Assembly (NCBI GenBank): GCA_947247005.1
Contig: OX365950.1
Location: 11,420,720 to 11,484,719 of the forward strand
Reading direction: 5' to 3'
DNA: 64,000 nucleotides
From: Spisula solida
Taxonomy: Eukaryota; Mollusca; Bivalvia; Venerida; Mactridae
Shown: in pieces, positions 1 through 32,252 of the stretch
Position numbering within the stretch: position 1 is the stretch's first letter
How the letters are laid out: each line of letters starts with the position of its first letter
Notes under the pieces: generated by a model
Databases searched by the model: none
Seen by the model: only the letters and a program-made list of their open reading frames with translations
Told to the model about the DNA's origin: nothing
Made by a program: the position numbers and the translations under genes

Positions 1-44
1 TGGATCAAATTTGGGCTTAACCAACGTGTATTGGATATGGGTAG

Positions 45-72
45 TAACAGTAAATAACCGTATTATCCGTTA
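45..72. promoter_or_regulatory. cluster of OVO-type binding motifs upstream of ovo exon 1
   Basis: TAACAGT at 45-51, TAACCGT at 55-61 and CCGTTA at 67-72 all fit the TAACNGT/CCGTTA core reported for OVO-family proteins. They lie about 350 bp upstream of the start codon. Autoregulation is known in this family, so they could be autoregulatory sites. Short motifs occur by chance in AT-rich DNA, so this is inference. Confidence 0.3.
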
Positions 73-422
73 TTGTCATCCCGTATTGCGGTTTAATGTT
101 CCGTGCAACGGCTTTTATCCATAGTAACATCTCTGTTCACCCGTTGCGCATTCGAATTAGGTAAAAGTACCGAAAACAGTCATTTTATTCATACCTTTAC
201 ATACTTACAGACGGACACATCTTTAAAAATAGTTTCATAGTTAGATTATTGAATTGTGCTTTTAAGTGATATAGTCATTCAGTAGAAAAAAACAGTTGCA
301 GTGGTCAAGAGTTGTTAGATCGTGAAATATAGCATTAAGGTGACTTTGAAATATAGTATTATAGTGGCTTTGAATTAATTAATGTAAAAAACGACTAGAA
401 ATTGACTATACAAGCAGAAAAA
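73..422 (+). promoter_or_regulatory. presumed proximal promoter and 5' UTR of ovo exon 1
   Basis: AT-rich sequence directly upstream of the start codon. No canonical TATA box at a clear position is visible, and the transcription start cannot be set. A short direct repeat (gtgaaatatagcattaaggtg / tttgaaatatagtattatagtg, around 322-372) lies about 50-100 bp before the ATG. Confidence 0.35.
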
Positions 423-20375
<19,953 letters not shown>

Positions 20376-23300
20376 TAAAGGCTATACTGAACGATGTAAG
20401 TATACACGCATGTTGCTTGCCTAGTGTGGTCTCCGTCATCAAAACATTTGAGATATTGGTAACATGATAAAGTACAACTGCGCATGGACTTGGGGAAGTT
20501 TAATATCGCATTGAAGATTTGGTCCTTTCAATTTCTAAATGACGTTTAGTGGAACCCCCAATGGAATTCCTCTATGAGCCAATGATAACTGAGATTCGAG
20601 CCAATCAGAATTCATGATTCAATAGGAAACATTGCCATATAATGATCGAATGAGAGCCACCACTTATACTTGTGTATTTGGAATGGCTGCTAGTTTCAAA
20701 TGGCGATAACTTCGAATAATAGTTTGCTTTAAATATATATTACATAAAAATGCGTTCATATCATTGTTTCTTTATAACAATATTTCCTTACTATTACGTC
20801 ATTAAATAACTGCGGAACATGCGCGAAACAAACCCTACGTTCCCGAAAACGTCACAGCTAGGCTAGGAAAGCAGTGAATCCATTTTCGCCGTCATCTAAA
20901 TCTTAACGTTACAGAAGTTGGAGATATGAGATGTCGCTTGTGTAAATTTTTGATTCAAGTTAAGTGCATTAATGACTCGTTCCATGAAATATGAAGCCAG
21001 ATAAGACGGTCCGTATACAAGCAAGAAGCGAATTAACAAAGATGAAAAAACAGTCGATTCATTGGGACGTACCTTGATACCTTAAGGGTTAAAATCATTG
21101 ATAACCTGATAAAGGTTTATGTTATATTCATTAAAGAGTATAGTGAAATTTGATTGCTTAAATTAACCGGCGTATGGTTCTCTGTTCCCTGAATTAACGG
21201 TTGGTCGTCATAAACTAAATTCATCGTCTGACGTGACCCCAGGGGCAAATTTGTAAAAAGGAAAATCTCTAAATGTATCTTTGAATACGAAGAAAGCTTC
21301 CCATGCACCTGTACAAACTGGGTGGCGGTTCTAAATTATCTCAAGTTAATGTCTAGTAATAAATATGTTTACTTTATACCGTCACTCTTCCCAAATATAC
21401 AATTTATGATGCACCCGGTCATACAAATTATGAAACCCGGGTATTCTCTTTCTCTAAAATCTTCTGTTAGATATTAGATTTCTATCTTTGGTCATTACAT
21501 CCGTTACAAACTCATCAAATGACACTTTCCATGACTGCGTTTCCGTTGGGAAGCCATTAAATTATTCGCACGCTATAAATACTAGTCCCGGGTGACAATA
21601 TAAGATGGCCGTAAATGTTGGGTTTTATACGATACTGGATTACGATTTTATGATACAATTTTATTTTGGACATTTTACAGTTGAAAACGTTTCAATTGTA
21701 ACATACTTTATCAACGCGGCATCCTCAATTAATTCGGGTGGAGGTTGTATAAACTTACAATTGATTTCGTGTAGATTTGGGTAGCTCACTGGTCAGATGA
21801 TACGTAGAATGTGTTGTTGAATAGTTTCAAGATACATCCACTGTTATCAATGATTACAATAGAATCTTTACGTGAAAGAAAACCATCCTCCTGTTACCTT
21901 TAATGTAAGATTCGGTTACTTCCCATTAAACAAAATGGCCGCCGGTCAAACGACAATCATTAGTAGGACTAATGTAGATGTCGTAAAACGGTGTCCTGTG
22001 TCTACCTTTAACGGAATCGGATATCGTAAAGCGGTCTGTCGATTGTTGTTGCAATAATAAGATGTATTTAATGTCAAAAGTTGACAAAATTCTTAATCCT
22101 TATTTTTTGCTGTTAATCTTTCTTCATCATGACATTACTATAGTATCATTAGTTGTAGAGCACTGACGGGCAACTTGTCGCCTAAATGACTTTATTGCGT
22201 TGTAAAGTTCTGACTTGTATTGAATACTGTGACACAAACACCCGCAACTTTATACCTTTTCAACCTTTCTGCCACTGTGTACTGACTTTGTCATCCATGT
22301 TTGTATATTTTATCATGTTTTACTTGTACAATTATTCATGTTTGTATCGTTCCAGATCGGACAAAACTCTCTTCAAAAGGCAGATATTTAATCATGAAGT
22401 GGAATCTCAGTATGTACGAAATCGGATGGTACTGAACTTGAATACATGTATTGACATTAACTTCACGGTATCAAGGGTGATATGAGTGTGTCTCATTGTG
22501 TCGCCCATGGAGTTCACTCAAAAATCCACATGGTATCGCCATAACATTTGAGGGAAGGGAGATGTCATTGTACAGCTGTATGTACCTACATGTACCTGAG
22601 TGGGGAGCAGTTAATTGTTAATTGTTAGACTTATGGGACCGGAAAGAGAAGAAGAAATAGAAGAAGAAGAGGTAGAGGAAGAAAAAGAAGAAGAAAGAAA
22701 CGAGTAACGATCACGTGATCTCCACGAACATTTTATTGCTATTTATGCTGGTTTTATACTCTGTGTCAAAAAGTGCTAGGTTGATATTGTTTATGTACAA
22801 ATATGCTGGTATTGTTTATTAATACATTATTAAGTTTTTTATTATTGTTATTTTTGTCAATTCTAAAATATCATACAAATTAAAAATGGAAATTTCCGTC
22901 CTCTCTTGTTATATAATATGATTAAAGGCTAAGTGCTACACAATGCTACAAAGTGTACACATGATAGTGATGTGTATATAGTGTTGTTGTTTTCATAAAA
23001 CGTGATGTCTATATTGTACCTAGTGCAATTAATACAACATAACGCATGGAAGAGTCTATCTTGTACTAGACCACAATCGTCATAAAGTACATACTTCCGG
23101 TTCCAAGTGAAGAGTTATCGGATGTTGCGTATGAAGGACCAGTCTTACCGTATTTGCGCTACCAGTTGCATATCGGAGCTACATACATGTAAAGGTATAA
23201 TTCTATGCTACATGTAAGGAGACAACAAAACAAAAACGAACGTAACATTCGATCAGAAGACCGGTATATTCCACAATCAAAGTAGAGTTTGGATACCGGG

Positions 23301-23404
23301 TATTTCAAACATTACAGTCGGGTCACACTTGCAAAATTGTCCTACTGGTCATCATTACTTCAGTCATGATCATTATGATCCTGACATCGGGCAATCCAGA
23401 AGTT
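20376..23404. other. intergenic region and possible ovo 3' UTR
   Basis: AT-rich sequence of unknown function. It has an AATAAA at 21358-21363 and a purine-rich low-complexity tract at about 22643-22705 (gaagaagaaatagaagaaga...). No gene can be supported. Confidence 0.6.
22643..22705. repeat. GAA-rich purine tract
   Basis: Almost pure purine run made of gaa, gag and aag triplets with a few interruptions. Confidence 0.8.
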
Positions 23405-23550
23405 ACATGGAAGTAACTTTCCTGGGCGAGTAGGCCTAGTGGAGACATATCAGCCCCATTTTAACGTCTTTGGTATGTCGCGGCCTTGGATGGAACCCGA
23501 AACCTGTCACAGCAGACGCTCTACCACTAGGTTATCACGACCGACTGGCA
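23405..23550 (-). mobile_element. tRNA-derived SINE remnant
   Basis: Read on the minus strand, taacctagtggtagagcgtc fits a Pol III A box and gggttccatcc a B box, followed by aaggccgcg. The first blocks (cctagtggtagagcgt, aggccgcg) are shared with the SINE at 53105, suggesting one family. The anticodon arm does not fold as a functional tRNA. Confidence 0.5.
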
Positions 23551-23700
23551 CTTTCAAACATGTTTACTAAATGTTCACTTCTTGGTCTGCACAGTATTTA
23601 CAATGAGTTTAAGCTATAAGCACATATTTAGTATATTACAGGTATATGTGGGTGTGTCGTCCTTTAATACTAAACATCTCACCATTACATCTATAAATGG

Positions 23701-23793
23701 ACATATCGAGGGCCTCGTGCAAAACAGTTGTAACTACATATTTTGATTTTTCCCTATGAGTTACAACTGTTTTGCACTAAGCCCTCGATATGT
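23701..23793. mobile_element. small TA-type MITE, copy 2
   Basis: Perfect 12-bp terminal inverted repeats (acatatcgaggg / ccctcgatatgt), continuing into arms with gcaaaacagttgtaact and its inverse around a spacer of about 23 bp. It belongs to the same family as 11073-11158. Confidence 0.7.
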
Positions 23794-26725
23794 GTCCGTG
23801 ACAAAATGCATTTGTGCATGCACTATGTTGATCCTTCTGTAAAATAATACAACAGAAGATGTTAGTTTTCGATAACGGACTGGTAAACGATAGCGCCAAA
23901 TCTGTCTAAATCAGAAACATAACATATGATCAAATATGATGTGTCTACATTTCATCACGTAACGTAGGTTGTATTTGCATATCAAAAAATATATATTTGT
24001 TTGTATTTGCATATGAAATATGAACGATGTTCTTATTATATTAAAACTTCACGGCAATATTCAACTACTGCCTATACAATCCTCAACCGGGTTAACAGTA
24101 TCACGGTTCAATTTAACCGAATGTCAATCAGAATTATTATATTTCCGATGCAACAAGTCAATTAACTATAATCGATAATCGCCGAATGTCAGATGTAACC
24201 AAAGTCTAGGAAATTTGGTTTATATATCAGGTACGACCGGCTAGAAACGCAGTTACGAACTAATGCAAACTTCAGCTTTTTGGGTTTTCTTAAGATATAA
24301 GAATATCGTAAAAACATGCCGAGCGAAGACTCTTGAAAAATTCTTATTATTATCGAATGTGTTCTTCATAAATATCGTTTGGTTATAGTGCGCACAGGAT
24401 AATGTGAAAGGCGGGAAAATTTGGTTTATTCAACAAAGGTGGATTACAATTATGTGCACGATGTATCAGTGAAGTTTTGAGCACATTACTGACTTCATCT
24501 GTTTATTTAATTGATTTGTAAAACTAATTTTGCAACAGTTGACCAAACCGATTCATGTTTGTAAATATCCCATTATCTTTGGCGGACTATAGTGCCCCCT
24601 GTAAACAAAGTGTATAAACCTAATCACTGTATGACTTATTGGCACAATAGATAATTCAACTTGTATGACTTATTGCGAGCAAAAGCGTGTGTGATTTCCG
24701 GTCAATGTATGACTTATTGGGAGACTATACAATTCAACGTGTATGACCTATTGCATTAATCGGAAGTTGACGCGTTTATAAAATCTGGTACAGCAACGTC
24801 AAAACGATACAGAATCACCTTCAACAAAGTGAAAACTATCATATTTATTTTTTTATTCGCGGTACACTGAGCGTTTCCTTTCTCGTCGTATTCGTTGATG
24901 TTTCTACATTTAATTTAGAAATAAAAACATTTGTTTCGGTATAACACCATTGTTGCAAATAATGATATTATCTTCTGTGACTGATGCGAATTATTTAAAG
25001 ATTATTTGCATTTTCATAATCTTAATTAAATCGTGTAATTTTCCACAGCATTGTGGCACAGCATCACACCAGTATAGATTCTGTTCTGATTGTAAATATA
25101 GAATGTAGAGTCGGGAAGCGATTTGGGAACGATGTAAAACTGGCTATAAAATAGCAGTATGCGAGTTCCTATTACACGCTACCATAAAACGGCTATAATT
25201 GTGATGAATAATGTTTGCAATTAAACAAAAAAGTTACTTTTCTCACCAGCGCGTATATTACACTTGACATCCAAATCTTTCCTTTCAACCGAGAGTCAAA
25301 TTTTGTCTCTTTAACTATCATATATCATTTGTTCATTCCTCGCCCGTTCAAACTGTCATATAACGTTTCCCCGTTACTGGGGCCTTCAGGACACGAGAAT
25401 ATCTATCAAATCTCCGCTTACTGTAACGTAAGACATAATTGCAAGTACTGAGGTGTTGTCTTACAAATGTTGGTGTCTTGTGAAAGCAACTTCGGACACG
25501 TTTACTTAATGAAGTAACCATCAATCTTTGTCATTTCTTAAGTTTATGTTCAACCAAGAACGTTATTTTAACTTGTTAAAAACACTCTTCGCTAATCTCC
25601 CGCTGTTTTTTTTATCAATTTTGAAAGCTGTGCCAATTTTTATTTTCCGAGATGTACTGAAATTTCAAATTATGACGGTTTCTCTCGTAGCGGATAAGAT
25701 GTTTTCATCCTTGCCCATGCCATGAAGGTTTACGTCACGTAAAAGTTTAACCAATGAAAATGATGAACGCATGACAAATGTGGGGTGCAACGTGTTAGCT
25801 TAAGTTCGAGTAAATATCCGGATTGTACAAAATCGAACTGTTGATTGGTCGAAATGTTGAATGGTCGAATTGATAAAGAGCTAAAAATCGTATATAAATC
25901 CTCATCCGTTGGGTGGGATTCGATGTTAAATAGCGGTTTGATATCTTTATCGACTATACTGTATAATTTCATAAAATGACATTCACTATTTGTAACCGGT
26001 ACCATCTTGTACAACGTCTCATATTATTCCACATGTTATTATGAGTCACTGTTTTACCACAAGCATTTTGATTTAATTTAAACTAAAAGACTGTCAAGTT
26101 ACCACATTAAAACCGAAATTTATCTTTTGTAGTAAAGCCATCTATCATAACACACGCTAGCCTATGAAATGAAAGTAAATGACTTTTTAAAGCATATGTA
26201 TTATAAATCCACAAATCACAAAAGTATTTATTTTATGACAAATCGTAACGTAAGTAAGGTATGTAGTACAAGTTTTATGTTTATTTGTTTTTCATTGGCT
26301 TTAATACCATTATGTAGGCCCTACATTTTATGTGCATGTCATGATCACACCATATCATAAGTGTAAGTAAATCAAACCTTCAACACATAACGAAGCCTTA
26401 AATTGCGCTTGTCTTTGTTTAATTCCAATCGTTGTTATTTGGGTGAGTTACAAGGCCAGTTGGCAATGGCAACAAATATATTGTAATACGCGACGGTCGG
26501 CTCTGTACAGGTTCAACCACAAACAAATCAAATGCTAATATGAATGTATTTAATAAGGTAATAATATAACTGCATAAACAAATGCCTTATACTAGTAGAC
26601 CAATAGTTACAAAGTTCAAACAGCAAATGAGATCAAACAGCAAATCCAGTCGTTCAAGATTTTAAGAGACTAAGTATTTATTTAAATGTTCGTTTTGAGC
26701 TAATTCCTAATAAAAGTTATAAATG
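23794..26725. other. intergenic sequence
   Basis: AT-rich. The motif gtatgacttattg recurs four times between about 24625 and 24765 as a degenerate direct repeat, followed by tttataaaat near 24776. Weak open frames such as minus 25730-26014 have no family or splice support. Nothing else is seen. Confidence 0.55.
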
Positions 26726-26890
26726 TTAAATGAGTCCGTATTTATTCATCAATTCATCAAACCAAATCGTATTTACATTTCTGCTGCTGGATGGCTCATT
26801 GTACTTGTTTATCTTCAAGATGTCTGTAAGGACTTGACCTTCGTCAATGGCGGAAATGTTTGGAAAGCTCCTGTCTTCTGTCTGTATTGG

Positions 26891-27027
26891 TTTATATAGC
26901 TGGCGCCTTGATACTTTCAGAGTTAGTACTACTTTGGCAGCATCGACCAATCAGAATCCTGGATTCAAAGAATCTGGTACTTCTCAACCAATCAGCACCA
27001 GGACTAACTTTACTCTGTTCTACGTCA
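26891..27027 (-). promoter_or_regulatory. candidate minus-strand core promoter (TATA, two CCAAT, CRE half-site)
   Basis: Reading toward lower coordinates: TGACGTA (27027-27021), inverted CCAAT boxes at 26992-26988 and 26951-26947, then TATATAAA at 26898-26891. The spacing of about 50 and 90 bp from TATA is typical of a Pol II promoter. Downstream only short minus frames are found, one of which ends FDELMNKYGLI at about 26726. The transcript, if real, is unidentified. Confidence 0.35.
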
Positions 27028-27059
27028 TACGCAGCAGGAAATAGTTCCAAAATGGAACT

Positions 27060-27552
27060 TAATTAAAAGACTGACTTGAATTAATTGAGATGTAGAGTTA
27101 TACGTATCGGGCCGCATATTATACAAGCAAAGCATACATTTAGTGTTGTGGCGCCGTACTCTACACGTGTACGTAAAGTACACAACTGCTACGGTTTGTA
27201 GTAAAGACCGCGCCGGTCGTTTAAATTAAATCACACATGTAAACAATGTTTTTACCAAGTATAACAATACTTGACACATAGCCAGGTAAGTCAATTCATA
27301 GAGTTTGTTGACATGCATCGATCCGTGTAACGTCTGCATTGTTTGTATTTGGATTGATGGCTATTCAGTGAATTGTCACATATTTCCGCGACCCGGAAAT
27401 ATTACTGAGAAGTGCATGCGAGGTTCCCGTATTGCTAAGTACCGATACATAACTACATAAACAGTTAAGCAAACATTAATAATTCATGAACAAGTGCAAA
27501 TTACAATTATTAACAGCTTGGACAAGTCAAATAGAACAGCCACAAGGGTACC
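27060..27552. other. intergenic sequence
   Basis: Nothing recognisable was found here. Confidence 0.5.
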
Positions 27553-27975
27553 TCACATTACAATATCAATGGCAACGACTGCAGAACTGGCAACCAATGT
27601 AGCAATGACAACACATGAAATAATGCAAACAGATATAACAATGACAATAAATGTATCAATATAAACGACTGCAAAACTGGCAATAAATCTAGAAATGGCA
27701 ACACATACAATGCATATGACAACGAGTGCATAATATATCAATGTCAACGACCGCAAAATGGTAATAAATCTAGAAATGGCAACATATTACAAAGGAAACA
27801 ATTATGACTATGCCAATAAATATATTAATAACAGCAAATGTATCAAATTCGACGATGGCAAAATGGCAACAAATCTAGAAATGACAACACATAATAATGG
27901 CAATAAATATATAAATTGCACTAATGAAAAGCTGGCAAAACATATAAAACTGGCGACAACTGTGACAAAGGCAAC
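27553..27975. repeat. degenerate tandem repeat, about 85-100 bp
   Basis: The block aacgactgcaaaactggcaa-taaatctagaaatggcaacacat recurs near 27574, 27663, 27747 and 27849 with increasing divergence. Confidence 0.6.
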
Positions 27976-28233
27976 ACTATATATATGATTTCCTCACTAA
28001 GACTCATGGATTACGGGATAAGATGAAGAAGGATGTCCGTATACATGTACTTGAAAATACATGTATAATCAACATTATTATTTAAGAAATAATAAATATG
28101 CACCTATGTTTATCGTAAAGTTCAGATTGCGTGGCACGATTGATTTAATGTACGCATCCGAACAAGTGACCGTGCTTCATTCTACGATAAAACACAGGTA
28201 CATATTCATCATATCGTTCCTAACATACTCACC

Positions 28234-28503
28234 GCGACCGTGGCCGAGTGGTTAGGGCGTCCGCCTTGGAATCGGGAGATCGAAGGTTCGAATCCCGGCG
28301 GAAGCTGGGTTAGAACTGATGCGGTCGGTTGGTGAGCCGCCAGCTAGTTAAAGAACGGTTACCGTAGGTACATCTCTGCCAGGCGCCCGGCAAAACGAGA
28401 AGGGATTCGGGAGGTACTGTACGCTCGAAATATAGGTGTCTCATAAGTCGAATTGGCTGGCTCTTTCAATAGGGGTGACACTATAATAAACAAAAACTTT
28501 ACC
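28234..28503 (+). mobile_element. tRNA-derived SINE
   Basis: The head has an A box (ccgtggccgagtggttaggg) and B box (ggttcgaatcc) like a serine/leucine-type tRNA but no acceptor-stem pairing. A body with ccaggcgcccggcaaaacga and ggattcgggaggtactgtac follows and ends in an AC-rich tail. The arrangement (tRNA head plus conserved body) matches SINEs that are common in molluscs. Confidence 0.7.
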
Positions 28504-29528
28504 TTAACCATACTAACGTTACTAGTGTTTCGATTTGACACCACATCGATACATAGCCGTTGCACTATTTTCTTCCTTGGAACACTACTAAGTTATTTGC
28601 CGTAGCTGTGCTTTAACGGTAATTCGTGCACACATTGGTTTCTTCTGTGTGAGTATATATATATGCAAATTATTATAATTATTGAAAGGACCTGTTATTA
28701 TCAAAGAATTCGGCGTTGTTGTTTACCTGAGTGCGCAACATGGAAGAGATACCATTGCCAATATCACATCAACCCTAAACTACCAAAACAAGTATCAGTA
28801 CAAATAAGGGATGTAAATGATTAACATACCGTAATATCGGTTTGTTACGCTTACCAGTCCATCAATTAAACATGCACCAAGTATTGACAAAAATATAAGC
28901 TGTCACAAATGTTAGCATAATCAACCATGACAGTTGTGAAACCAAAGCCATATCGTGTTAGCTATACGGTTACTGGTAAAAGTCCATCAGAATGGCATGT
29001 TCGGGTAACAGTTCGGAAAATTCAACGGTTAAGCGGTTAGCAAAATATTTGAATATCGGTATTCCTATTACACGATGATTTATTTCTCTATCTGATAGAA
29101 CGGCAGTGATATCACGATCGCACGCGCCTGCAGAGACCGATTTAATCCGTCATAATTCAATTTTGTTGCATTAAATGAGGCGGAATATCTTCAATTCAAA
29201 TAGTGTTTTTTTAAACCACTGGGGATAAATTATAAATGCATATAATTATAAGGATATGTGCATATTATATCAATTCTCCTCAATTTGATCCATTTTTTGT
29301 CTTTTCAATTTCATTTGGTTTCGTAAGTTTATTTCATATAACGTAATTGCCTATAGCGCGTATGAATATAAAGGTCAAGATGGCGTCAAAATTTATCCGA
29401 ATTTACTACTTCTAATAATTATACAGGCGATTAGTAATAAAGAAACCACGTTGATAGCATGATTTGCTATTTACAACAAAGTTCAATTCAAATGGAACAA
29501 TCTGATAATCACACACGTCAGATGTCCT
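28504..29528. other. intergenic sequence
   Basis: AT-rich. A short alternating TA run lies near 28654-28662. No gene or repeat can be supported. Confidence 0.5.
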
Positions 29529-29866
29529 AATTCTCGCGCTATTTATGGTCCTAATTCTCGCGCTATTCATGGTCTTAATTCTCACGCTATTCATGGTCTT
29601 AATTCTCGCGCTATTCATGGTCTTAATTCTCGCGCTATTCATGGTCTTAATTCTCGCGCTATTTATGGTCTTAATTCTCACGCTATTCATGGTCTTAATT
29701 CTCGCGCTATTCATGGTCTTAATTCTCGCGCTATTTATGGTCTTAATTCTCACGCTATTCATGGTCTTAATTCTCACGCTATTCATGGTCTTAATTCTCG
29801 CGCTATTCATGGTCTTAATTCTCGCGCTATTTATGGTCTTAATTATCGCGCTATTCATGGTCTTAA
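29529..29866. repeat. 24-bp satellite, left part (14 units)
   Basis: The unit is ttctcgcgctattcatggtc + ttaa, 8 codons long, so frames on both strands stay open. The array ends abruptly at TTAA 29863-29866 and resumes in the same orientation and register at 34684. Confidence 0.95.
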
Positions 29867-30085
29867 CGATTTCACACACTAATGGGATTGTCATGGGATT
29901 ATCCGAGATATTCCGATTGTATTATGAGACTTCGACATTCTTCGGCATCGCTCGGTATTCTCCGATAATTTCAGTCTCTAACGGAAAAAATAATATCTAC
30001 AAGACATTGACGTAGTCGGAAAATGAGACACGTGGTACCAGTCAAGATCAAACAGAGCGAGACACTTTGGCGGAAAAAGAATTCT

Positions 30086-30158
30086 GAGGCGGGAGCTTAC
30101 GTCAGCTATAATAAAAAGGGCCGAGAAGAACCATAATCAACCAAACCTACGAATTGTG
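30086..30158 (+). promoter_or_regulatory. promoter-like segment and first-exon donor in the 4.8-kb element
   Basis: In order: ggcggg (30088 area), TTACGTCA CRE-like site (30097-30104), TATAATAAAAA (30107-30117), then a donor ttgtg|gtaagt at 30159. Transcription from about 30 bp after the TATA box would give a first exon of about 20-25 nt. Confidence 0.4.
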
Positions 30159-30405
30159 GTAAGTACGTGATTTGAAAGTCGGCCAAACTGTGCCTATGCG
30201 ACAGAATAAGTGGAATTTTGAGTGCATCATCCGACTCAACGAGCTGTCAAAATGAAAAAAGGCTGGATCGTAGATCTATAACAAAATCACCCAGTCTTGT
30301 TGGTAGATAAGAACAATGAATTTTATTTATTAAGTTAGTCTGAAATCCACACTAGCTTTATAAATCATTACAGGCTTTGAATGATATTTATTGTTGTGTT
30401 TTATT

Positions 30406-30422
30406 GGGGGGGGGGGGGGGGG
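30406..30422 (+). repeat. G17 homopolymer
   Basis: Uninterrupted run of 17 G within AT-rich DNA. Shorter G runs occur near 34340 and 42937. Confidence 0.95.
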
Positions 30423-30516
30423 ATGAACTCTCCAAAGTTTTCATGTCAGTCCATTTATTTACCATGGCAAAATAACAATCATCCAGTACTGACAAGCAAG
30501 CTATTACTATATAAGG

Positions 30517-30770
30517 GTGGCACGGTGGTCGAGTGGTCCCTGGCTTCAAATCTCGGTGGGGGCACTTGGTCTTTTCTGAGACGCTTTTCAGTGCACTGTA
30601 TTTTCACAGAACTAGAGAGGTCCTGGTTGGAAACCCGGAGATAGTCTCATGTGTATCAATGCTAACACCAGCCATGTGTATCAATGCTAACACCAGCCAC
30701 TTTAACGAAGCATTGAGTCCTTTCGGAGCTATGGCAACACCCCCGGATTTCTAATATCACACAGGTCTCT
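30517..30770 (+). mobile_element. degenerate tRNA-derived SINE-like block
   Basis: ggtggcacggtggtcgagtgg resembles an A box and cttcaaatctc a decayed B box. A direct duplication of atgtgtatcaatgctaacac + cagcc occurs at about 30648-30697. Low-confidence call. Confidence 0.35.
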
Positions 30771-32252
30771 TTCTCTTCATTGATTTTATGTCTGTCCTTG
30801 ATAAACATACCAGTCAATAATACTCGAAGAGGGTTTAAACCATATTAAAGGTATAACACAACTATCTGTCTAGATGTTTTGTTTTCTTGTATTGTGGAAT
30901 TGTGCATTGGTTGTTGTATGTAATCACTTCAGCCGGCCAAACATTGTGCAATAACTTACAATGACATCTTTTATTAATCAAAACTATCGCCCGACTCGGG
31001 TGTGTTTACTTTTTCATCCCTAAGGAAATCTCCCTTGTGTGGACATGAGCAAAATAACTTAGAAGGCCAACATTGTTTAATTTACATAAAAATAATAATT
31101 ATATTAAATGTATTAATGAATATATGTAATGAACATTATCATATTTAGCTGTGTGGTTAACACCCTATATATAGTGGTCTCAAGATCAAATCTCAAACAT
31201 CCCTGACACATACTTTTTAGCTCAACATTTCGAAGATCTACAAGCTATAACATTATTTTGCTACATAAGTCATATAATGAAACCGGCCAGCCATATCAAA
31301 ATATGCCTCTGTTTGGATTCAAACCTTAGACTTCCAGCTTCAAAAATGAGTGGCTTATTATTGCTCAATCATGGCCAGGTGGTATATTCAGAATATGAAG
31401 CAGCTCAATAGCTGTACTCAGCCTGTAGATTATTAATTTGTCAGTACTTAGGGGTGAACCTCTTGAGTCCTTACAAGTTTTACTGATAATAAAACTGTTA
31501 TTCTTTTCAGCTCAACTTGCTTATTGTGAAAGTGAAAGAACAGGAATGATTTAACCAATTTATTTGGCATGAACAATAACATATCTTTGTTAATTCGACT
31601 GGTCACTACAGTACATGGACATGAAGCATTGATGTTTTCACACACCCTGAATACTGTCCATGTAAATGCTTTTTTGTTTAGCTGGTATTTTATTAAACAA
31701 CTCTGTTACAATAAATGCTTCAGCTCAGAATATGAACACAGTAATTTGAATAAGTTATTCTAGTTCACCTGTGATTTCATAGTCTAGGAATTTGACTGAC
31801 CACTGATGTATAAGGATACACAATATCTGAATAAGATATTGTGTTCAGGTTGTAATTTTTGGTTTTATGAACCATTCATGTGGTTTAAACTAATATTTAT
31901 CCTAAGCACTGTAATATTGTTTTGGTATTTATATCATGATTAGAATTATTATAATAAATAATTTAGTTAATATATTCTAATAAAAACATATTTATATAGT
32001 GCTTTTTCTTGAAGTTGTATGTTCAAAAACACTTTACAAAATAGTAACATGGTTTTTAATCAATCAAAGAGTACTGTTCATAGAACAAAAATGTTTAGTC
32101 GGTCACTCCAGCTCTCCAATGTTGGAGATGTGATATTCTTCTTTGAGTATTATCTCTGTCAGTAATCTTAATGTTTGTGGAAGGATAATTTCTAATTAAT
32201 TCAGATGTAACCTGAAATTATCATTCACTAAATAATGTTGTTGTTTTTTCAG

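Noticed and set aside
402..422. Extending ovo exon 1 upstream to 402
   Set aside because: 402 is TTG, not ATG; the conserved N-terminal motif begins at the ATG at 423.
25730..26014. Minus-strand frame of 94 codons
   Set aside because: It includes short duplicated sequence (attggtcgaaatgttgaatggtcgaattg) and has no supporting signals.
28234..28310. Functional tRNA gene at the SINE head
   Set aside because: A and B boxes are good but the acceptor ends do not pair, there is no T-run terminator, and a SINE body follows.
29412..30015. Repeated MVLILALF and IKTMNSAR frames of about 160 codons
   Set aside because: The 24-bp satellite equals eight codons; opposite-strand frames are equally open. 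Neither looks like a real membrane or coiled-coil protein.
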